Origin: Streptomyces aquilus | GTDB lineage: Bacteria; Actinomycetota; Actinomycetes; Streptomycetales; Streptomycetaceae | Assembly (NCBI RefSeq): GCF_003955715.1 | Contig: NZ_CP034463.1 | Span: forward strand, 4,216,001 to 4,280,000 | Length of the DNA: 64,000 bases | Reading direction: 5' to 3' | Part shown: positions 1 to 8,740 of the stretch, in pieces | Position numbering within the stretch: the first letter of the stretch is position 1 | Layout: the number at the start of each line of letters is the position of its first letter | Position numbers and translations under genes: made by a program | The notes under the pieces: generated by a model | Database searches by the model: none | Told to the model about the DNA's origin: nothing | Seen by the model: the letters and a program-made list of their open reading frames with translations, nothing else

Positions 1-2
1 CC

Positions 3-1424
3 CCCAGGCCACCGCGGCCGAATCTCGCGTTCCGGGAGCTGCGCGGACAGCGCTCCCCGGCCGAGTTCGCCGCGGCGGTACGACGGGCCGCGCGCGAGAT
101 CGGCGAGCGGGTCAGCTGTGACGCGCGCTATGTGGGCCGGGTCGAGGCGGGCGAGATCCGCTGCCCCAACTACGCGTACGAACGGGTGTTCTTGCACATG
201 TTCCCCGGCCGCACGCTCACCGACCTGGGCTTCGCGTCCCGGGCGTCCGTACGCGGACGCGGGGCGCGCGCCGCCGAGGACGCGCCCCCGACGGACGTCA
301 CGAGACCCGCGTACGCCGCGGGTTGCGCGACGGGTGAGACATGGGGGGCGTACGAGCCGTATGACCCGCAGAACCCGTACGAGACGCACGACAACTACGA
401 GGAGAGCGACGTGCTGCGTCGCGCATTCATGACCGGCGGGGGCGCCACCGTGGCCGTCGCCTCACTGGGCCCGATCGGGCTCGCGCCCGCCGCAGCGGCG
501 GCGGACCGGCACGTCCGGCGCGCGGGAGTCCCCGAAGCGCACGCCCTGGAAGAAGCGGTACGACGGATCCGGCTGCTGGACGACCGGCACGGCGCGGACG
601 GCCTGTACCGGCGCGCGGCGACACCGTTGCGCGCCGCCTACGCGCTGCTGGACGCCGGTGCGACCCGGCAGACCACCGCCGACCGGCTGCACTCGGGCGC
701 CGGTGAACTCGCCATCTCGGTGGGCTGGCTGGCGCACGACTCGGGCCGGTTCGACGACGCGCGCTCGCACTACGCGGAGGCGCTCGCGACCGCGCGGATG
801 ACGGGTGACGCCGGTCTGGAGTCCCACGCCTTCTGCAACACGGCGTTCCTCGCGCGCGACGCGGGGCGGCCGCGGGAGGCGGTGCGGGCCGCGCAGGCCG
901 CGCAGCGGGTCGGGCGGCCGCTCGGGTCCGCCCGGCTGATGTCGCTGCTCGCGCTGCGGGAGGCGGGCGGCTGGGCGGGGCTCGCCGACCGCGCCGGCTG
1001 CGAGCAGGCGCTGGCCCGGGCCCAGGCCCTGTACGAGCGAGGCCCCTCGGACGCCGACCCCGAGTGGATGAGCTTCTACGGCGAGGCCGAGCTGGAGGGC
1101 CTGGAGGCGCAGTGCTGGTCGACGCTGGGCGACTGGCCGCGGGCGGCACGGCACGCCCATCGGGCGGCGCAACTCCAGGATCCGCACTTCACGCGGAACA
1201 TCGCGCTGTACACGGCCGAACTGGCCGACGACCTCGCGCGCGGGGGCCGTCCCGACGAGGCGGCCGCCGCCGGGATGCGGGTGCTGGATCTGCTGGGACA
1301 GGTCCAGTCGTCACGGATCCAGTCGATGCTGGCGGGAACCGCGCGCGTGCTGCTGCCGCACCGGCGGGCGTCGGGGGTGGGTACGTTCCTGGAACGGCAC
1401 GCTTCCTGGCCGCGTACGGCGTAG
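3..1424 (+). CDS. XRE/TPR-type regulator, 5' truncated by window edge
   Basis: The frame is open from base 3 with no start, so the gene begins left of the window. The first about 60 codons (N-L-A-F-R-E-L-R-G-Q-R-S-P) read like the recognition part of an XRE helix-turn-helix, including R-Y-V-G-R-V-E-A-G-E, which is diagnostic of this Streptomyces family. After a linker comes L-R-R-A-F-M-T-G-G-G, then an alpha-helical TPR-like region (W-L-A-H-D-S-G-R-F-D-D-A-R-S-H-Y). This architecture is shared with NsdA-like developmental regulators, but orthology to NsdA is not claimed. It ends 8 bases before the convergent phosphatase. Its target genes are unknown. Confidence 0.8.
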   Translation, partial: PRPPRPNLAFRELRGQRSPAEFAAAVRRAAREIGERVSCDARYVGRVEAGEIRCPNYAYERVFLHMFPGRTLTDLGFASRASVRGRGARAAEDAPPTDVTRPAYAAGCATGETWGAYEPYDPQNPYETHDNYEESDVLRRAFMTGGGATVAVASLGPIGLAPAAAAADRHVRRAGVPEAHALEEAVRRIRLLDDRHGADGLYRRAATPLRAAYALLDAGATRQTTADRLHSGAGELAISVGWLAHDSGRFDDARSHYAEALATARMTGDAGLESHAFCNTAFLARDAGRPREAVRAAQAAQRVGRPLGSARLMSLLALREAGGWAGLADRAGCEQALARAQALYERGPSDADPEWMSFYGEAELEGLEAQCWSTLGDWPRAARHAHRAAQLQDPHFTRNIALYTAELADDLARGGRPDEAAAAGMRVLDLLGQVQSSRIQSMLAGTARVLLPHRRASGVGTFLERHASWPRTA

Positions 1425-1432
1425 GAGGCGGG

Positions 1433-2029
1433 CTAGCCCGCCAGGTGGCCCGTGTCGTTCCAGCTCTCGATCGCCGGCTCCCCGTACGCCCAGCCCAGCA
1501 CCGACAGCGACGTCGGGTTCAGCCTGATCCGGGCGGCGAAGTCGAGCGGCAGGCCCAGCCAGCGCGCCCCTATGGAGCGCAGCATGTGGCCGTGGGCGAA
1601 GACCAGGACGTCCCGGTCCGCCTCGCGGGCCCATGCCACCACCTCGTCCGCGCGGGCGGTGACCTCCGCCAGGGTCTCGCCCCCGGGGACGCCGTCGCGC
1701 CAGATGAGCCAGCCGGGGTTCACGGCCTGGATCTCGTCCGGGGTCATGCCCTCGTACCCGCCGTAGTCCCACTCGACCAGCGTGTCCCATGTGCTGGCGC
1801 GCTCGCCGAACCCGGCGAGTTCGCAGGTCTCCCGCGCGCGTGCCAGCGGGCTGGTGCGCACCTCGACGCCCGGGAGGCCGTCCAGCGGCGGCCGGTGCAG
1901 GCGCTCGCCGAGGAGTTTGGCGCCACGCCGGCCCTCCTCCAGCAGCGGCACATCCGTCCTGCCCGTATGTTTGCCCGCCAGGGACCATGCGGTCTGGCCG
2001 TGCCGGGCGAGCAGGATGCGCGGTGCCAT
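1433..2029 (-). CDS. histidine phosphatase family protein (phosphoglycerate-mutase-like)
   Basis: This protein of about 198 residues starts [13 protein letters not shown] and carries the catalytic RHG triad near residue 10. It also has E-W-D-Y-G-G-Y-E-G in the middle and the second catalytic histidine in F-A-H-G-H-M-L-R near residue 150. The family transfers phosphate through a phosphohistidine. The substrate cannot be read from sequence and may be a small phospho-metabolite. The ATG at 2029 is preferred over the upstream in-frame ATG at 2071 because the RHG motif then lies at the usual distance from the N-terminus and an AAAGG lies about 12 bases upstream. Confidence 0.88.
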   Translation of the reverse strand: MAPRILLARHGQTAWSLAGKHTGRTDVPLLEEGRRGAKLLGERLHRPPLDGLPGVEVRTSPLARARETCELAGFGERASTWDTLVEWDYGGYEGMTPDEIQAVNPGWLIWRDGVPGGETLAEVTARADEVVAWAREADRDVLVFAHGHMLRSIGARWLGLPLDFAARIRLNPTSLSVLGWAYGEPAIESWNDTGHLAG

Positions 2030-2221
2030 GAGATGAAGGACCTTTCGAGGAAAAAACCGGGCGGGCCGCACCCATCATCGCGCACCCTGTCCGGGGGCAA
2101 CCCGTCGGTCGATCTCTGCGTCCTAGAGAGCCGGGGGCCCGCGCGCGAGGTCGAACACATACACCGTAAAGTGGTAAGACCGGGCAACCGGACGCCGCAA
2201 CGAGAAGGGGGAGGCGATCGG

Positions 2222-3175
2222 ATGCCGCACGCCGAGACACCGGGCAGCGAGACGGCCCCGAGTACCCGGCTGCGCTGGTGGACCGAGCTGCCGCTGATCC
2301 TCCTGGTGTACGCCTGCTACTCCGCGGGCCGGCTCCTGGCCCGAGGTGACGTCACGCACGCCGTGGACCACGGCCTGGCGATCCTGCGCGTGGAGAAGTT
2401 CCTCCACCTCAACGCCGAGCACCCGCTCAACCGGCTGTTCACCCGCGAGGCCTGGCTGGGCGTCCCGGCCGACTTCTGGTACGCGTCGCTGCACTACCTG
2501 GTCACCCCGGCGATCCTGATCTGGCTGTTCCGGTCGCACGCCGTGCGCTACCGCGCCGCCCGCACCTGGCTGATGACGTCCACGTTCATCGGTCTGATCG
2601 GCTTCACCCTGCTGCCCACCTGCCCGCCCCGCCTCCTCTCCCCGGGCCACGGCTTCGTCGACACCATGGCCCAGTACAGCTCGTACGGCTGGTGGGGCGG
2701 CGAGGCGAGCGCGCCCCGTGGCATGGGCGGCATGACGAACCAGTACGCGGCCATGCCGAGCCTGCACGTGGGCTGGGCGCTGTGGTGCGGGGTCATGCTG
2801 TGGCGGTACGGCGGGACGCGTATCACCAAGGCCGCCGGTGTCGCCTACCCGCTGATCACCATGATCGTGGTCATGGGCACCGCCAACCACTACTTCCTGG
2901 ACGCCGTCGCGGGCGCCGCCGTCATGGGTGTCGGGCTGCTGCTGGCGCCGCTCGTGCTGCGGGCCGCGGACGGGGTGAAGGGGCGTGTGGCGACGGTTCT
3001 CACGCCTGCCACCGCGGGCACTGGGGCCGCACAGGCCTCAATTGTCAGTGACGGATGCCAGACTTCCGCGGGTGAGCGAATTCCACGGCAGCGCGAGTCA
3101 CGGATCGGAGCGGGACCCGAGCCGAGTGCCGCCCCCACGGACGCGGGGGACGGCGCTCCGGCAGCAGCTCGCTGA
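2222..3175 (+). CDS. PAP2 superfamily membrane phosphatase
   Basis: A protein of 317 residues with several hydrophobic segments. It has L-L-P-T-C-P-P-R-L-L, typical of the Aur1/inositol-phosphorylceramide-synthase-like PAP2_3 branch, then M-P-S-L-H-V-G-W (motif 2, catalytic His) and G-T-A-N-H-Y-F-L-D-A-V-A-G (motif 3, His and Asp). Such enzymes act on lipid phosphates or head-group exchange at the membrane. The ATG at 2222 follows a strong AGGGGGAGG. The frame is open far upstream, but that part is a shadow of the antisense phosphatase. The last about 45 residues are low in complexity and overlap the next gene. Confidence 0.85.
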   Translation: MPHAETPGSETAPSTRLRWWTELPLILLVYACYSAGRLLARGDVTHAVDHGLAILRVEKFLHLNAEHPLNRLFTREAWLGVPADFWYASLHYLVTPAILIWLFRSHAVRYRAARTWLMTSTFIGLIGFTLLPTCPPRLLSPGHGFVDTMAQYSSYGWWGGEASAPRGMGGMTNQYAAMPSLHVGWALWCGVMLWRYGGTRITKAAGVAYPLITMIVVMGTANHYFLDAVAGAAVMGVGLLLAPLVLRAADGVKGRVATVLTPATAGTGAAQASIVSDGCQTSAGERIPRQRESRIGAGPEPSAAPTDAGDGAPAAAR

Positions 3176-4262
3176 GCTGCGCGGCCCCGACGTACCGGCC
3201 AAGGCGCTGGATGCCCGCGCCCTGGCCGCCCTCGCCGCCAACCCGGGATGCAGAAGGCGCGCGATCCTGGACGGCGCGGGGGTGAACAAGGCGACGCTGG
3301 CGAGTGCCCTGGGCTCCCCGTCGGCGTTCGGGCAGTCGCAGTTCGCGCTCACCCGGGGCAACGCCTTCGAGGCGAAGGTGAAGGCCGACGGCGGCGCCGA
3401 GCTGCTGCGGCTGGTGCACGAGAAGCTGGACCGTCACGCCGAGCCCCCCACCGACGCGCGCGTGCCCGACCTCACCGCGATCGGCCCCGAGGGCCGCACC
3501 GCCCGTACCGCGCTGGCCCTGCGCGAGGCGGCCGAGGCGTACGGCGCGTGGACGCTGCTCGATCACCCGATGCTCGCCCTCGACGTGGCGGGCTCCCCCG
3601 CCTTCCTGGAGCCGGACGCGGTGGTGGTGCATCCGGACGGCGGCTGGACGGTCGTGGAGATCAAGTCCTTCCCGATGCTGGACGGCTCCGCGGACCCGGC
3701 GAAGGTGGGCGCCGCGGCCCGCCAGGCGGCGGTCTACGTGCTGGCGCTGGAGGAGGTCGCCGCCCACATCACCGTGGCGGACGCCCCCGCCCCCGAGGTG
3801 TGCCACCAGGTCCTCCTCGTCTGCCCCAAGGACTTCTCCAACCTGCCCACCGCCTCCGCCGTCGACGTCCGCAAGCAGCGGGCGGTCACCGCCCGCCAGC
3901 TGGCCCGCCTCACCCGCATCCAGGACATCGCCGACACCCTCCCCGAGGGCACCTGCTTCGATCCCGCGCGGCCCGCCGAGGAGCTGACGGCCGCCGTCGA
4001 GTCGGTCCCGGCGACCTACGCGCCCGAGTGCCTGTCCGCCTGCGAGCTGGCCTTCCACTGCCGCGACCGCTCCCGCGCGGCGGGCGTGGTGACATCCCTG
4101 GGCCGGTCCGTGCGGGCCGAACTGGGCGCCCTGACCACGGTGCCGGACGTCCTGGCGGCCGCCCGCGGGGAGGCCGGCGACCCGGCCGATCCGACCGTCG
4201 CCGCCCTGCGCCGGGCCGCCGCCCTCCGCGCGGAGGCACTGGGAGCCGCCGCATGTCGCTGA
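3126..4262 (+). CDS. RecB/Cas4-like PD-(D/E)XK nuclease with four-cysteine cluster
   Basis: The nuclease core reads E-P-D-A-V-V-V-H-P-D-G-G-W-T-V-V-E-I-K-S-F, giving the D...E-x-K triad, followed by R-Q-A-A-V-Y-V-L-A-L-E, the RecB-type Q-x3-Y motif. One cysteine sits near the N-terminus (N-P-G-C-R-R-R) and three near the C-terminus (C-x3-C-x5-C in P-E-C-L-S-A-C-E-L-A-F-H-C). This is the layout of the iron-sulphur nucleases AddB, Cas4 and Dna2. GTG 3126 is chosen because 3035-3110 is locally AT-richer and poorly coding. GTGs at 3048 and 3072 are also possible. It overlaps the next gene by 10 bases. Confidence 0.78.
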   Translation: MPPPRTRGTALRQQLAELRGPDVPAKALDARALAALAANPGCRRRAILDGAGVNKATLASALGSPSAFGQSQFALTRGNAFEAKVKADGGAELLRLVHEKLDRHAEPPTDARVPDLTAIGPEGRTARTALALREAAEAYGAWTLLDHPMLALDVAGSPAFLEPDAVVVHPDGGWTVVEIKSFPMLDGSADPAKVGAAARQAAVYVLALEEVAAHITVADAPAPEVCHQVLLVCPKDFSNLPTASAVDVRKQRAVTARQLARLTRIQDIADTLPEGTCFDPARPAEELTAAVESVPATYAPECLSACELAFHCRDRSRAAGVVTSLGRSVRAELGALTTVPDVLAAARGEAGDPADPTVAALRRAAALRAEALGAAACR

Positions 4263-5839
4263 TCTCCACCCTCGCCCGCCTGGAAGCCGTCAGCACCGGC
4301 CGCGCCCAGCCGGCCGCGACCGTCCGGCACCGGCACCTCGCCGACCACCCCTTGGTCTTCGTCCCGCTCACCACCGCCGGTGAGGCCGGTGCCCCGCTCG
4401 GCGCGCTCGTCGGCACCGACCGGGACGCCCCGCGCCTGCTCGTCGTACCGCAGCCGCGCGACCGTGACCTCCGGTTCCAGTTCCTCGCGGAGCTGGCGGA
4501 CGTCGTCCTGCCGTACGTGGACGCCTACGCCGAGGCCGTGGAGGCCGCCGAGCGCAACGAGACCGATCCGGAGACCGGCAAGCGGGTCAAGGTCGAGGTC
4601 GAGCTGTGCGCGGACGCCCCGCAGCTGATCGTGCCGAGCCGCGCGGGCATCGACTTCGTACGGCTGCTGGGGCGCTCCATGCGCTTTCGCCGTACGGCCG
4701 AGCAGGACCCGGAGGCCCCGCACCCGGCGCCCCCGCGCGTGCCGTTGCTGGGCCGGTGGCTGACCCACTTCGGCGAGCGGGCCCGCGTTCCCGGCTCCGC
4801 CCTGCTGCTCGCCGCGACCGAGCTGCTGTCCCGGCACTGGGCGACCGGCCAGTCCACCCTGGAGGACCAGCACCTGGGCGCGCTACTGGCCTGGATCGAC
4901 CCCCCGGAGGGCCTGACCGGCGCCGAGGCGGCCCGCGCGGCCGAGCTCGCCCGGGACGCCAAGGGCCAGCTGCTGCACCCGCCGGCCGGTCCGGCCACCG
5001 ACCCGGCGTTCGACAACAAGCTGCTCGCCCCCGCCATCGAGCGCTACGACCGCGCGCGTACGGCCCTGGCCGCCGCCGAGGACGGTCTGGAGGCGGACGA
5101 CCGGCTCGGTGAACTCACCGCCGCCGAGCGCGCGATCAGGGACCTCGTCGAGAGCCGGACCCGTCCCACCTGGGACGCGGTGTGGCGCGGCCTGGACCTG
5201 CTGCGGGAGCTGCCCGAGGGCGCGCGCGTGGCGGAGCGCTGGACCCGCGACCGGTGGTCGTTCACGTCCCACCGCGACCGGATCACCGCGGGCGAGCCCC
5301 CGCAGCCGCGCCGCGACGACGCGGTGACCGCCGCCAACAAGCTCGCCACGCGCGAGCGCGAGCAGGCCCGGCTGGAGGCGCAGGAGGCCCTCGACGACCC
5401 GCTGGTGATGGCGGGGCGGCGGCTGTCCGGGGAGGCGTTCGCGGGCGAGGTCACGGATGTCGTCATGACGTACAGCGAGGGCAAGCGCCCCAGCCCGCGC
5501 CCGCTCGTCACGCTGCGCACGGACGACCGGCCGCATCTCGGGGAGCGCGTGAAGGTGTACCGCTCGCTGGGCGGGAAGCCACAGTCGGCCGAGTTCGTCG
5601 GCCACGACGACGACGGCGTCGTCCTGCGCATCCTCGACAAGATGGGCCGCGGCAAGGAACCCGAGCCGGGGTCGGTCCCCGAGAAGGGCGACCGGCTCTG
5701 TTTCACGCTCTTCGAGCACGAGCAGCGGGGCGGCGCGAAACTCCCCGACCCGGAGAACACCCCGTGGACGCACGGCGGGCCGCCCGGTGAGGCCCCCCAT
5801 GAAGCCGCCGACCCGCTGACCGCGGAGGACGTCCTGTGA
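4253..5839 (+). CDS. conserved protein of unknown function between nuclease and helicase
   Basis: A 528-residue protein whose ATG lies inside the end of the nuclease gene and whose stop overlaps the helicase start (GTGA). Residues 1-240 are mixed alpha/beta. A charged helical stretch follows (about 250-400, R-E-R-E-Q-A-R-L-E-A-Q-E). The C-terminal 130 residues are beta-rich (E-V-T-D-V-V-M-T-Y and G-D-R-L-C-F-T-L-F-E-H-E). I recognise no named domain. Since UPF1/Dna2 helicases carry a stalk and a beta-barrel before motif I, this may supply those parts in trans. That is inference from position and predicted secondary structure only. Confidence 0.7.
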   Translation: MSLISTLARLEAVSTGRAQPAATVRHRHLADHPLVFVPLTTAGEAGAPLGALVGTDRDAPRLLVVPQPRDRDLRFQFLAELADVVLPYVDAYAEAVEAAERNETDPETGKRVKVEVELCADAPQLIVPSRAGIDFVRLLGRSMRFRRTAEQDPEAPHPAPPRVPLLGRWLTHFGERARVPGSALLLAATELLSRHWATGQSTLEDQHLGALLAWIDPPEGLTGAEAARAAELARDAKGQLLHPPAGPATDPAFDNKLLAPAIERYDRARTALAAAEDGLEADDRLGELTAAERAIRDLVESRTRPTWDAVWRGLDLLRELPEGARVAERWTRDRWSFTSHRDRITAGEPPQPRRDDAVTAANKLATREREQARLEAQEALDDPLVMAGRRLSGEAFAGEVTDVVMTYSEGKRPSPRPLVTLRTDDRPHLGERVKVYRSLGGKPQSAEFVGHDDDGVVLRILDKMGRGKEPEPGSVPEKGDRLCFTLFEHEQRGGAKLPDPENTPWTHGGPPGEAPHEAADPLTAEDVL

Positions 5840-7179
5840 CCACCGTCTCCGAGCTCTTCGACCCCGGCAGGGTGGCCGCCGCGGCCACCGACGCGATCCT
5901 CCGCGACACGCTGCACGGCGAGGCGCGCGGGGTCGTCGTCGACTCCCCGCCCGGCGCCGGCAAGTCCACGCTGGTCGTCCGCGCGGCCCTCGAACTGGCC
6001 GACGCGGGCCGCCCGCTGATGGTGGTGGCACAGACGAACGCCCAGGTCGACGACCTGGTGCTGCGGCTCGCCGAGAAGAACCCGGACCTCCCGGTCGGCC
6101 GCCTGCACAGCAGCGACACGGACGCGTACGACAAGGCGCTGGACGAGCTGCCGAACGTACGCAAGTCGGCGAAGGCGGCCGAGCTGACCGGGCTGCCGAT
6201 CACGATCTCCACGGCCGCCAAGTGGGCGCACGTCAAGGTCGACGAGCCGTGGGAGCACGCGATCGTCGACGAGGCGTACCAGATGCGCTCGGACTCCCTG
6301 CTCGCCGTCGCGGGCCTGTTCCGGCGGGCGCTGTTCGTGGGCGACCCCGGCCAGCTGGACCCGTTCGCGATCGTGGGCAGCGAGCAGTGGGCGGGTCTGT
6401 CGTACGACCCCTCGGCATCCGCGGTCACGACCCTCCTCGCGCACAACCCGGAGCTCCCCCAGCACCGCCTCCCGGTGTCCTGGCGGCTCCCGGCCTCGGC
6501 CGCGCCCCTGGTCTCGGCCGCCTTCTACCCGTACACCCCGTTCCGCAGCGGCACCGACCACGGCGACCGCGCCCTGTCCTTCGCGATCCCCTCGGACGGC
6601 TCGGGCCCGGACCGGGTCATCGACGAGGCGGCGGAGTCCGGCTGGGGCCTGCTGGAGCTGCCCGCCCGGCACACCCCGCGCACCGACCCGGAGGCGGTGC
6701 GGGCGGTGGCGACGGTCGTCCGACGCCTGCTGGACCGGGGCGGCGCGGCGACCTCGGAACGCTCCCCGGACCCGTCCCCGCTCACCGCCGACCGCATCGC
6801 CGTCGGCACGGCCCACCGCGACCAGGCGGCGGCGATCCGCGCGGCCCTCACCGAGCTGGGCGTCACGGACGTCACCGTCGACACGGCGAACCGCCTCCAG
6901 GGCCGCGAGTACGACGTCACGGTCGTCCTGCACCCCCTGTCCGGCCGCCCCGACGCCACGGCGTTCCACCTGGAGACCGGCCGCCTCTGCGTCCTGGCCT
7001 CCCGCCACCGGCACGCGTGCATCGTGGTCTGCCGGGCGGGCGTGGGCGACCTCCTGGACGACTATCCGTCGACGGAGCCGGTACAGCTGGGGACGCTGGT
7101 GAAGTTCCCGGACGGGTGGGAGGCGAACCATGCGGTGCTGGCGCATCTGGCGGAGCACCGGGTGGTCTGGCAGCCATGA
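5836..7179 (+). CDS. SF1 (UPF1/Dna2-like) AAA ATPase, putative helicase
   Basis: A 447-residue ATPase with an ordered set of SF1 motifs: Walker A P-P-G-A-G-K-S-T near residue 40, Walker B A-I-V-D-E-A-Y-Q near 145, motif III V-G-D-P-G-Q-L-D-P-F near 175, motif IV S-W-R-L-P near 217, motif V T-A-N-R-L-Q-G-R-E-Y near 352, and motif VI A-S-R-H-R-H-A near 392. It starts with GTG overlapping the upstream stop by four bases, so it is translated together with the two preceding genes. With the Cas4-like nuclease it resembles a split Dna2. A role in DNA end processing, repair or phage defence is inferred, not shown. Confidence 0.82.
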   Translation: MTTVSELFDPGRVAAAATDAILRDTLHGEARGVVVDSPPGAGKSTLVVRAALELADAGRPLMVVAQTNAQVDDLVLRLAEKNPDLPVGRLHSSDTDAYDKALDELPNVRKSAKAAELTGLPITISTAAKWAHVKVDEPWEHAIVDEAYQMRSDSLLAVAGLFRRALFVGDPGQLDPFAIVGSEQWAGLSYDPSASAVTTLLAHNPELPQHRLPVSWRLPASAAPLVSAAFYPYTPFRSGTDHGDRALSFAIPSDGSGPDRVIDEAAESGWGLLELPARHTPRTDPEAVRAVATVVRRLLDRGGAATSERSPDPSPLTADRIAVGTAHRDQAAAIRAALTELGVTDVTVDTANRLQGREYDVTVVLHPLSGRPDATAFHLETGRLCVLASRHRHACIVVCRAGVGDLLDDYPSTEPVQLGTLVKFPDGWEANHAVLAHLAEHRVVWQP

Positions 7180-7326
7180 CCCACGCCTCCCAGCCCACTC
7201 CGCACGCACCGTCGCCCACCCGCCGGGCGGAGCCCGGCACGCCGCCGGAGGCGGCCGATGAATGCAGCCCGGACGGGTGGGAGGCGAACCATGCGGTGCT
7301 GGCGCATCTGGCGGAGCACCGGGTGG
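7107..7326 (+). repeat. 59-bp perfect direct repeat, copies 161 bp apart
   Basis: Bases 7107-7165, inside the helicase 3' end, are repeated exactly at 7268-7326. The sequence between the copies is unrelated and reads as a spacer. Both copies keep the same reading frame relative to a nearby TGA. Confidence 0.9.
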
Positions 7327-7340
7327 GCTTCGAGCCCTGA
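7262..7340 (+). pseudogene. remnant of a second helicase C-terminus
   Basis: In the frame of the repeat this segment encodes S-P-D-G-W-E-A-N-H-A-V-L-A-H-L-A-E-H-R-V, then a divergent G-F-E-P and TGA. The true gene ends V-W-Q-P. The different last four codons point to the tail of a second allele or paralogue left by recombination rather than a simple tandem copy. No start or ribosome site serves it. Confidence 0.6.
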
Positions 7341-7433
7341 CCCTTACGGGGCCCTTGCGCGGGCGCGCGACAATGGACGATGGCCCGCTTCCCCTACGGA
7401 GGGGGCATCAGCGACGTACGAGGAGGAGAAGAC

Positions 7434-7811
7434 ATGGCGGAGCCCACGCCGCGTCGGAACGAACCGCGGCTACGCCCCGCGCCCCTGCTCTTCGAGCCCG
7501 CGCAGGCGGCCGCCGACCCGGAGCACTTCTTCGACCTGGAGTCCATCGACGACCCCAGGGCGCTGCTCGCCCGGGCGACGGAGCTGACGCATGCCTTCCG
7601 TGCGGCGACGGACCGTGCCGTGGAGTTCCAGGCGATCGCCGCGGCCCAGCTGGCCGACCCGCGCCGTTTCGACCGGCTGACGCCGGCGGACATCGCGGAG
7701 CGGGCCGAGTGGACCGAGGACTATGCCAAGAAGATGGTCGAGTTCGGGCGGGACCTGATGCGCGGGACCGCCGAGGGCGCCGAGGGCGAGGGGCTCCCCG
7801 GTCCGGCGTAG
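7434..7811 (+). CDS. conserved hypothetical protein, 125 residues
   Basis: A short soluble protein, acidic and helical in the middle (D-P-E-H-F-F-D-L-E-S-I-D-D-P-R-A-L-L). It has no signal peptide, membrane segment or recognised domain. The ATG at 7434 follows GAGGAGGAG at good spacing, so it is preferred over the in-frame ATG at 7380. It stands alone between the helicase cassette and the prim-pol-like gene. The sequence suggests no function. Confidence 0.72.
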   Translation: MAEPTPRRNEPRLRPAPLLFEPAQAAADPEHFFDLESIDDPRALLARATELTHAFRAATDRAVEFQAIAAAQLADPRRFDRLTPADIAERAEWTEDYAKKMVEFGRDLMRGTAEGAEGEGLPGPA

Positions 7812-7835
7812 CCGCCGTGCCGCACCGGACTCGTT

Positions 7836-7849
7836 CTGGCATATGCCAG
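7836..7849. promoter_or_regulatory. 14-bp palindrome CTGGCATATGCCAG
   Basis: A perfect palindrome lies about 90 bases before the prim-pol-like gene. Its 12-bp core recurs at 21716-21727, before the IclR gene. It may be an operator. The binding protein is unknown. Confidence 0.4.
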
Positions 7850-7938
7850 GCGGGCAAGATACCCCTTCCCACCCCCTCCTGTCCCGATTTCCGGCAACCC
7901 TCAGAGACGGAACGCTCACGCCCGGTACATCTGGATGC

Positions 7939-8535
7939 ATGAGCGACACACGCATCGAGCCGTTCTCCGACCGTTCCGACGTCTGCGGGGTCACTGCGGA
8001 CGGTGCGGCCTGGCTCGCCTCGGCAGGAACGTATCCGCGAAGCACGCTCGCCCTCTGGCGGGAGCGCCCGGACGCCCCGGTGGTGCTGCCGTGCGGCGCC
8101 TCGTTCGACGTCGTGAGCGCGCCCGCCATCTTCGGGCGCCGGATGCTCGACCGGTTATGGGGCGACGGGCCGGGCTCGGGGCCGGTGGCGATGTTCCGGG
8201 GCCGGATGCTGCTGTTCGCGGCGCCGGGCACCGCGTACCGGCTGCCGTCGCTGTTGCAGTGGGAGGAGTGCGGCCGCACGGGCGCGATCCCGCCACTGCT
8301 GTGCCACGGCAACGGCGACGCGGTGACGCTCCCCGCGCCCCTGCCGACCCGCACCACGCCGACCCCGTTCGACAGCCGCTGGCTGGTCGCCCCGGACACC
8401 CGTCACCCCTGGTTGCCGGGCCCCGAGATCCTGCTCTGGGCGGCCGTACGGGCGGCCCGCGCGGCCGTGCGGATATCGATTTTTCCTCCCGCCGATCAGG
8501 ATGCTAAGGTCTACGACGTCAGCAGGCGCCGCTAG
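7939..8535 (+). CDS. prim-pol-like N-terminal domain protein with a TTA codon
   Basis: A 198-residue protein with A-A-W-L-A-S-A-G-T-Y-P-R-S-T, V-V-L-P-C-G-A-S-F-D-V-V and F-R-G-R-M-L-L-F-A-A-P-G-T. These resemble the short Streptomyces proteins usually labelled bifunctional DNA primase/polymerase. I see no complete catalytic metal triad, so polymerase activity is doubtful. Codon 73 (8155-8157) is TTA, which in Streptomyces makes translation depend on the bldA tRNA. The TAG stop lies at 8533-8535, inside the following tRNA-Lys, so the last codons are tRNA sequence. No good ribosome site precedes the ATG. Confidence 0.65.
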   Translation: MSDTRIEPFSDRSDVCGVTADGAAWLASAGTYPRSTLALWRERPDAPVVLPCGASFDVVSAPAIFGRRMLDRLWGDGPGSGPVAMFRGRMLLFAAPGTAYRLPSLLQWEECGRTGAIPPLLCHGNGDAVTLPAPLPTRTTPTPFDSRWLVAPDTRHPWLPGPEILLWAAVRAARAAVRISIFPPADQDAKVYDVSRRR

Positions 8536-8599
8536 CTCAGTTGGTTAGAGCAGCTGACTCTTAATCAGCGGGTCCGGGGTTCGAGTCCCTGGCGGCGCA
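8526..8599 (+). tRNA. tRNA-Lys (CTT)
   Basis: A 74-nt cloverleaf: the acceptor stem GCGCCGC pairs with GCGGCGC, discriminator A. The D arm is GCTC/GAGC and the anticodon stem GCTGA/TCAGC with loop CTCTTAA gives anticodon CTT. The T arm is CGGGG/CCCTG with loop TTCGAGT. CCA is not encoded. Its 5' ten bases overlap the end of the prim-pol-like gene. It is identical to the copies at 22721 and 28657. Confidence 0.97.
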
Positions 8600-8606
8600 C
8601 GTTGTC

Positions 8607-8651
8607 GATGGCGAGGCATGTTCGCGGAAAGCGCGAATCGGCCTCGCCATC
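8607..8651 (+). terminator. intrinsic terminator after tRNA-Lys 1
   Basis: Arms GATGGCGAGGC (8607-8617) and GCCTCGCCATC (8641-8651) pair perfectly. The loop holds a second small stem (TTCGCG/CGCGAA). The T-rich GTTGTTTCT follows. Confidence 0.75.
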
Positions 8652-8740
8652 GTTGTTTCTGCGCGGCCGCGCCGCGCGTCGCGGGGGCTCCGCCACCCGC
8701 ACCCCCTTTCCCCGGCGTGCGGTGGCCGTAGGCCGACAGG

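Noticed and set aside
1064..2221. Long open frame leading into the PAP2 gene
   Set aside because: It is antisense to a clear histidine phosphatase, and a strong ribosome site sits at 2222.
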